The translations under genes were made by a program, and so were the position numbers. DNA of 17,342 nucleotides from JAEZJZ01 sp964450265 (GTDB taxonomy: Bacteria > Bacillota > UBA994 > UBA5500). Every line of letters begins with the position of its first letter. Position 1 is the first letter of the stretch. This document shows, piece by piece, positions 13,585-17,342 of the stretch. The notes under the pieces were generated by a model. The model had not been told where the DNA came from. It saw only the letters and a program-made list of their open reading frames with translations, and ran no database searches. The stretch spans positions 1 to 17,342 of the forward strand of contig CAYVCY010000030.1 of the NCBI GenBank assembly GCA_964450265.1, given 5' to 3'.

Positions 13585-14306
13585 TATTTGTTGCCCCCCG
13601 TGATCGGCTTGGCATAATCGAATCGAAGCGGCCTCTTATAGGCAGCAACCGTGATGCTGTCTTCTCTTTTCACGGAAATGCCAATACCAAAGTAACTGAG
13701 CGTTTCTACCACGCCTTCCCGGATATGCAATGAGCTATCCAGCGTCTCTGGATTTCCGATCACCTTGATCACAAATGGGGCGCCTACCCTGACGTTATTG
13801 ATGGATATGGTCGGACCGGCACAATGGATCTCTGAAGTGGCCAGCAACCGTTGCTCGTTGATGGAAATCGCTTCGGCACCGGCTGCAGACAACACGTTAA
13901 CCAACTTTAGCAAGTCCTCATCGTGCACCAAGTAGACATTGGGGTTATCCCCAGGTATAGCAGCCGCTTGGCTGTCGCTGAGCGTGATCACCAAACCCGG
14001 TCCCTCTACCGCCATCAAGCCAGCCAGCAGACGGGCATTCTCCAGTTCAGATTGAATCACTTGCATCGAGCTCTCCCCACGGAGGGCTGCTTGCTCGTAT
14101 TGATGTAGCCGTTCGCGCACGTCTTCCAAGTCCCGTGTCAACAACTGGTTTTGGCTCACCGTCTCCATCAGCACAGAGCGCATCTCTGTCACCCGCAAGT
14201 CAGGAAAGGCGCCTTCCATTTCATTGGCTGAACGGAACTGGACAGCAATAAACAACCCTACCAAGAGGGCCACCAAAGAGAGAGTCAGCTGTGCCTTCAT
14301 CTTCAT
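13584..14306 (-). CDS. DUF881 family protein (YlxW/YlxX-like)
   Basis: A 240-residue DUF881 protein. Residues 5-24 form a single N-terminal membrane anchor (AQLTLSLVALLVGLFIAVQF), 40-95 are a coiled coil (MRSVLMETVSQNQLLTRDLEDVRERLHQYE), and 100-230 are the extracytoplasmic globular domain with GPGLVITLSDS, LVHDEDLLKLVNVLSAAGAEAI, SINEQRLLATSEIHCAGPTI and VNNV-like NNVRVGAPFVIKVIGN. The family is found next to sbp and ftsA or ftsQ across Bacillota; its function is unknown, and an envelope role near the divisome is inferred from context. ATG 14306 and 14300 are both possible starts, with AAGGGG about 10-16 bases upstream. It follows ftsQ by 69 bases and overlaps sbp by one base. Confidence 0.9.
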   Translation of the reverse strand: MKMKAQLTLSLVALLVGLFIAVQFRSANEMEGAFPDLRVTEMRSVLMETVSQNQLLTRDLEDVRERLHQYEQAALRGESSMQVIQSELENARLLAGLMAVEGPGLVITLSDSQAAAIPGDNPNVYLVHDEDLLKLVNVLSAAGAEAISINEQRLLATSEIHCAGPTISINNVRVGAPFVIKVIGNPETLDSSLHIREGVVETLSYFGIGISVKREDSITVAAYKRPLRFDYAKPITGGNK

Positions 14307-14375
14307 TCAATTCAGCCCCTTCATCTGGACGATTCATCGCTGCCATAGTGCCACTTCATCTTAGCAACATCTGTT

Positions 14376-15101
14376 TTATCTATCTTCACTAAACACAGCC
14401 TTGCCACTGCTGACATCCAACCTTCCGGTCGAGAGCTGGTCTTGCTGATCCTCCCGCACCTGATACAACATCGAGGCTAGGGCAGTAAACTTTGTTTCCA
14501 AATTTTTACAGTCCCCCACCATGATCCGCAGGGGATCTCGGGAATAGAGCACAATGCTATCCGGGTTGCTGACATTGATCTCGGAAATCTCGTTCCGCAG
14601 CGAGGCTGACATCGCCTGGAGACAGGCGGCCGCAGCAGCCCAGCCCTTTTGGTCCTGCACGTGCTCACCCACTGTAGCTGCGCTCTGCCTGAGACCGGTG
14701 ACTACCGGCAAGTTCATGGTCGCGAACTGAGCGGTCACAGCCAGTACCCTACCTTCTTGATCGATCTCCAGCCAATTACTGAAATACGGAATGGCGGCCA
14801 CGCCCACATTCTCAGCGATGTCGATCACCAGTGTGGAAGGCAGGCGGCGACGGACCCGGGCAGACAGGATTCGTTTGTCGGCTTCCAGGCGGGACTTAAT
14901 CTGACCCAGATCGAGCTTTAGCAGGCTCATTCCACGGCTGATACCCGCCAGCTGCTCCACCTGCCACGGGCTGAGGGTGGCCAATTCCCCAATCTGAATC
15001 TGCTTGATAGCCAAGAACCAGGGGGCTTGTACCACTTGCCAGCAAAAAAGAAGGAGCAACAGTGCCAGAAAGGCAAACTTCAGTTTCTTGCTAGCTTTCA
15101 C
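14376..15101 (-). CDS. ftsQ: Cell division protein FtsQ/DivIB
   Basis: FtsQ/DivIB, 241 residues from the chosen start, a bitopic divisome protein that binds FtsB and FtsL and controls septal wall synthesis. A basic cytoplasmic tip (KASKKLKF) and membrane helix (about 7-22, AFLALLLLLFCWQVV) precede a POTRA domain (about 30-100: IKQIQIGELATLSPWQVEQL, GMSLLKLDLGQIKSRLEADKRI, ARVRRRLPSTLVIDI) and the FtsQ beta domain (PYFSNWLEIDQEGRVL, LPVVTGL, DPLRIMVGD). GTG 15101 has GGGAGG eight bases upstream. ATG 15125 (AGGG five bases away) is a real alternative, and ATG 15155 would start inside the repeat region and lacks a ribosome site. It lies after murA, separated by about 300 bases of repeat-bearing leader. 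Confidence 0.9.
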   Translation of the reverse strand: MKASKKLKFAFLALLLLLFCWQVVQAPWFLAIKQIQIGELATLSPWQVEQLAGISRGMSLLKLDLGQIKSRLEADKRILSARVRRRLPSTLVIDIAENVGVAAIPYFSNWLEIDQEGRVLAVTAQFATMNLPVVTGLRQSAATVGEHVQDQKGWAAAAACLQAMSASLRNEISEINVSNPDSIVLYSRDPLRIMVGDCKNLETKFTALASMLYQVREDQQDQLSTGRLDVSSGKAVFSEDR

Positions 15102-15129
15102 AGCGATTGCCTCCCAATATTCCATGTAG

Positions 15130-15150
15130 GCCCTATTACTACCATAGGGC
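15130..15150. repeat. Short hairpin immediately upstream of ftsQ
   Basis: GCCCTAT (15130-15136) and its exact complement ATAGGGC (15144-15150) flank a seven-base loop. The arm at 15144-15150 shares bases with the outer stem of the adjacent 81-bp unit (15142-15222), so the two structures cannot fully form together. In RNA it would sit just before ATG 15125. Confidence 0.6.
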
Positions 15151-15222
15151 ATCAAGTCTCAGTCCAACTGATTTCAGATTTGAAGAGGCCTTGTTTGATA
15201 ATGTTTGAGACTTGATGCCTTC
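15142..15222. repeat. 81-bp direct repeat, copy 1, with 14-bp terminal inverted repeats
   Basis: Identical to copy 2 over all 81 bases. Its ends contain GGCATCAAGTCTCA (15148-15161) and the exact complement TGAGACTTGATGCC (15206-15219), which would form a long stem around 44 bases of AT-rich interior. It overlaps the codons of the longest possible ftsQ frame. No open frame inside is convincing. Confidence 0.9.
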
Positions 15223-15246
15223 AGTTCCGTGTGACCTCGAATGCTT

Positions 15247-15327
15247 CCATAGGGCATCAAGTCTCAGTCCAACTGATTTCAGATTTGAAGAGGCCTTGTT
15301 TGATAATGTTTGAGACTTGATGCCTTC
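15247..15327. repeat. 81-bp direct repeat, copy 2
   Basis: Exact second copy, starting 105 bp after copy 1 and separated from it by 24 unrelated bases (15223-15246). It has the same 14-bp inverted ends (15253-15266 and 15311-15324). Perfect identity implies a recent duplication, gene conversion, or a mobile element inserted twice. Confidence 0.9.
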
Positions 15328-15389
15328 CTGTTTATCTCATCTTAACATAGATCAGCAAGTCCAAGCAGCATCCTTAATCTGTCTCTTAA

Positions 15390-15418
15390 GGTGGTTCCCA
15401 AGGGACGGTTCAACCACC
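15390..15418. repeat. Inverted repeat spanning the murA stop codon
   Basis: GGTGGTT (15390-15396) and AACCACC (15412-15418) are exact complements around a 15-base interior. On the minus strand the interior includes GAACCGTCCC. There is no T-tract, so it is a weak terminator at best. The murA stop (15412-15410) lies in it. Confidence 0.5.
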
Positions 15419-16666
15419 GATACACTCAACCAAAGCGCCTAAACCGCGCAGGTTTTCTCTCAAGCGCTCATATCCACGGTAGATGTGATGCACCTCATCG
15501 ATCACCGTCAACCCCTCCGCGGCCAATGCGGCCAAGATCAGCGCAGCACCAGCCCTCAGATCAGTAGTGGTGACGTTGGCGCTACTGAAAGAGTTCACTC
15601 CTCTGATCACAGCGGTACGCTCATTCACCTTGATGTTCGCACCCATGCGGCGGAGCTCATCCACATGCTTATAGCGACTCTCGAATACCGTCTCAGTGAC
15701 GATGCTGGTACCCTCTGCCAAACAGAGTAAAGCCATCATCGGTGCCTGCAGGTCGGTAGGAAAACCTGGGTAAGGCAAGGTGCGCAACGACTCGATGGCC
15801 TGCAGCCGCCGGCTAGCGCCCACGGTAACCTCATCCTCACCTACGACCACATCTGCACCCATCTCACGCAACTTGGCCAACATCGATTCCAGGTGCTCCG
15901 GAATGACGTTTTCGGCGGTGACGCGTCCGCCGGTGATCGCTCCGGCCAACAAGTAAGTACCAGCCACAATGCGATCGGGAATGACGGTATGTACTGCCCC
16001 GTGCAAGGCTGTCACGCCCTCGATTCGAATGGTGTCTGTCCCAGCCCCACGCACAATGGCACCCATCGCGTTCAGGAAATTCTGCAGATCGATGATCTCC
16101 GGTTCCTTTGCAGCATTGCTGATCGTAGTCTGGCCGTCGGCTAAGGTAGCGGCCATGATCAGATTTTCGGTGGCTCCCACGCTAGGATAGTCCAAGTGGA
16201 TGGCTGCTCCCTTCAGTCTAGTGGCGCTAGCCGCTATGTATCCATGTCGTTCCTTGATGGTGACACCCATCTCGCGCAGCCCCTTGAGATGTAGATCGAT
16301 CGGCCGGGTGCCGATGGCACAGCCTCCCGGTTGCGAGACTTTGGCATATCCAAATCGTGCCAGAAGTGCCCCCATTACGATGATGGAAGACCTCATCTCA
16401 CGCATCAATGATTCTGGAATGGTCTGAGACTTCAGTCGGCCTGCCATAATCGAACAGCCGTCAGCTGTGGCAGACACCTCTACCCCCAAGTTGCGCAAGA
16501 TGTCCCACATCACCTGCACATCGGTGAGCTCAGGCAAGCCCTGAATGAGACATGGTTCTGGCGTCAGCAGCGTCGCTGCCAGAATCGGCAAGGCAGCGTT
16601 CTTGGCGCCACCTATTCGCACCCGGCCCTGCAACGGATGGCCTCCCGCTATTACAATTCTTTCCAT
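15410..16666 (-). CDS. murA: UDP-N-acetylglucosamine 1-carboxyvinyltransferase MurA
   Basis: MurA, 418 residues, the cytosolic enzyme that transfers enolpyruvate from PEP to UDP-GlcNAc, the first committed step of peptidoglycan synthesis. Substrate-binding GAKNAALP carries K22 and N23; the PEP-loop cysteine is C116 in QPGGCAIGTRPIDLH, so the enzyme should be fosfomycin-sensitive; YPGFPTDLQAP contains the catalytic aspartate region. Both domains of the inside-out barrel are complete. I prefer ATG 16666, which gives the usual MERIVI beginning and has AGGGGTGA upstream with eight intervening bases; GTG 16678 is also in frame and would add four residues. It follows murG by 187 bases and precedes the ftsQ leader. 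Bacillota often have two murA genes; this one is the division-cluster copy. Confidence 0.97.
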   Translation of the reverse strand: MERIVIAGGHPLQGRVRIGGAKNAALPILAATLLTPEPCLIQGLPELTDVQVMWDILRNLGVEVSATADGCSIMAGRLKSQTIPESLMREMRSSIIVMGALLARFGYAKVSQPGGCAIGTRPIDLHLKGLREMGVTIKERHGYIAASATRLKGAAIHLDYPSVGATENLIMAATLADGQTTISNAAKEPEIIDLQNFLNAMGAIVRGAGTDTIRIEGVTALHGAVHTVIPDRIVAGTYLLAGAITGGRVTAENVIPEHLESMLAKLREMGADVVVGEDEVTVGASRRLQAIESLRTLPYPGFPTDLQAPMMALLCLAEGTSIVTETVFESRYKHVDELRRMGANIKVNERTAVIRGVNSFSSANVTTTDLRAGAALILAALAAEGLTVIDEVHHIYRGYERLRENLRGLGALVECIGG

Positions 16667-16853
16667 GCTACGATTCACCCCTCTCGTTGTCCGGTAAAGA
16701 TTTGCCCTTAGCGGACTGTGACTACATACTATGGGCAGGCCGAGTGTTTTGTGACAGATAGCTTGTCTGACAAAACGGCATGATTCGCTCGCAGGATTGA
16801 GTTTCCTCGCTGCACTCGGAATGACCGGAACGCAAACGTCCTCGAGGCCAGGC
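16667..16853. other. Intergenic region between murG and murA
   Basis: 187 bases without a gene. An imperfect hairpin joins GTTTTGT (16746-16752) and ACAAAAC (16770-16776), with a further CAG/CTG after a two-base bulge. A stretch near 16800-16826 (TTTCCTCGCTGCACTCGGAA followed by TGAC) resembles, from memory, a sequence dispersed in many bacterial genomes. I found no convincing promoter. Confidence 0.5.
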
Positions 16854-17342
16854 TCATGCCTGGGCCAGCTCCAGCACCAGTTGCCCCAGCCTCAGGGTGG
16901 CCTCTGGATGACTGGCTGCCTTGCTGGCAGCAGCCATCTGCTTCCAGCGACTCTGGTCCCCGAGAATATCTACGATGTGGGCGACCAGACTATCTGCCGA
17001 TAGCTGCTGTTCTCTAATCACTAGCGCAGCTCCTTGCTGGGCAAGGGCATTCGCATTATGTTCTTGATGGTTGTCAGTGACATTTGGTGATGGAATGAAG
17101 ATGGCAGGCACTCCAGACGCAGCAATCTCCTCCATGGTACTAGCCCCCGCCCGGGAGATGACCAGATCGGCAGCTGCTAACGCATGGGGCATGTCGTACA
17201 TGAAACAAATCACCCGCCACCGGTCAGAAGGTGAGCCGCTGGCCTGCTGCCAGTCACTGGCCACCTGGAAATAGCGCTCGCCGGCAACCTGCAGCAGGAA
17301 TAGCCTCTGATCCTGAAGTAGTCGCTTCGCACTTTGGGCGAC
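16854..17342 (-). CDS. murG: Undecaprenyl-PP-MurNAc-pentapeptide GlcNAc transferase MurG, C-terminal part
   Basis: The last 162 residues of MurG; the 5' part lies beyond the right edge. MurG is the membrane-associated GT-B glycosyltransferase that turns lipid I into lipid II. The fragment covers the UDP-GlcNAc-binding C-terminal domain: FMYDMPHALAAADLVISRAGASTMEEIAASGVPAIFIPSP, then NVTDNHQEHNANALAQQGAALVI. SRAGAST, the E of the MEEI helix and DNHQ (donor and pyrophosphate contacts) are all conserved. The open frame continues to base 17342 without a stop; the ATG/GTG-like codons inside are not starts. The C-terminal end is normal. It is the first of the wall genes here; murB, usually next in Bacillus, does not follow. 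Confidence 0.95.
   Translation of the reverse strand, partial: VAQSAKRLLQDQRLFLLQVAGERYFQVASDWQQASGSPSDRWRVICFMYDMPHALAAADLVISRAGASTMEEIAASGVPAIFIPSPNVTDNHQEHNANALAQQGAALVIREQQLSADSLVAHIVDILGDQSRWKQMAAASKAASHPEATLRLGQLVLELAQA

Larger units (their letters stand above)
15102..15409. other. Gene-free murA-ftsQ leader with repeats
   Basis: About 308 bases without a gene I can support. It holds two identical 81-bp hairpin units, a short hairpin next to the ftsQ start (15130-15150), and a GGTGGTT/AACCACC inverted repeat reaching into the end of murA (15390-15418). The rest (15328-15389) is moderately AT-rich and shows nothing I can name. I see no convincing promoter or terminator. Confidence 0.7.

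Noticed and set aside
15142..15327. The two 81-bp repeats as a CRISPR array
   Set aside because: Only two units, each 81 bp with long inverted ends and a single 24-bp gap; no cas genes and no further units.
15102..15409. Known riboswitch or T-box in the ftsQ leader
   Set aside because: I see no T-box motif, no conserved riboswitch core and no terminator T-tract; the structure is explained by the repeats.

Overview
The window is one co-oriented block of the division, cell-wall and sporulation cluster of an endospore-forming member of the Bacillota (Firmicutes). Every gene I can support lies on the minus strand, so transcription runs from base 17342 towards base 1. The combination of murG, murA, ftsQ, the DUF881 and Sbp proteins, ftsA, ftsZ, spoIIGA, sigE, sigG, spoIIR, ylmC, nrdR, pgeF, ylmE, sepF, yggT and divIVA points to a Clostridia-type anaerobe (Peptococcaceae/Thermoanaerobacterales-like order of genes) rather than Bacillus. 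The genus cannot be fixed from this sequence. The GC content looks moderately high, and ribosome binding sites are strong GGAGG or GGGGG types, often with GTG or TTG starts.

In transcription order, the first part (17342-13240) holds the 3' part of murG, murA, ftsQ, a DUF881 protein and small basic protein: cytoplasmic lipid II synthesis followed by division membrane proteins. A gene-free leader of about 300 bases between murA and ftsQ carries two identical 81-bp hairpin repeats. The second part (13239-10775) is ftsA-ftsZ, preceded by a sigma-H-like promoter and closed by a rho-independent terminator.

The third part (10650-6980) is the sporulation block. The spoIIGA-sigE operon has a promoter with a perfect TATAAT, a long 21-bp spacer and Spo0A-box sequences at the -35. 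It is followed by a terminator, then sigG behind a near-perfect sigma-F promoter, then spoIIR and ylmC and another strong terminator. This encodes the mother-cell sigma factor with its membrane protease (SpoIIGA), the forespore signal that triggers the protease (SpoIIR) and the late forespore sigma factor. The spoIIR reading frame runs 89 bases into ylmC, which looks like a lost stop or frameshift.

The fourth part (6905-1) runs nrdR, a divergent class III ribonucleotide-reductase-like protein that appears to lack the catalytic residues, pgeF (ylmD), a single-pass HlyD-type membrane adaptor, ylmE, sepF, yggT (ylmG), divIVA and the 5' part of an Asp/Glu racemase-family gene. These are closely packed (gaps mostly below 25 bases) and probably form one operon. 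ylmH, usually found between ylmG and divIVA, is absent; a perfect 14-bp palindrome lies in that gap.

I see no mobile element genes, tRNA, rRNA or CRISPR. No wholly new multi-gene system is evident. The best leads are the NrdD-like pseudoenzyme coupled to nrdR, the twin hairpins ahead of ftsQ, the orphan HlyD-like adaptor, and the set of sporulation promoters whose architecture can be read directly.
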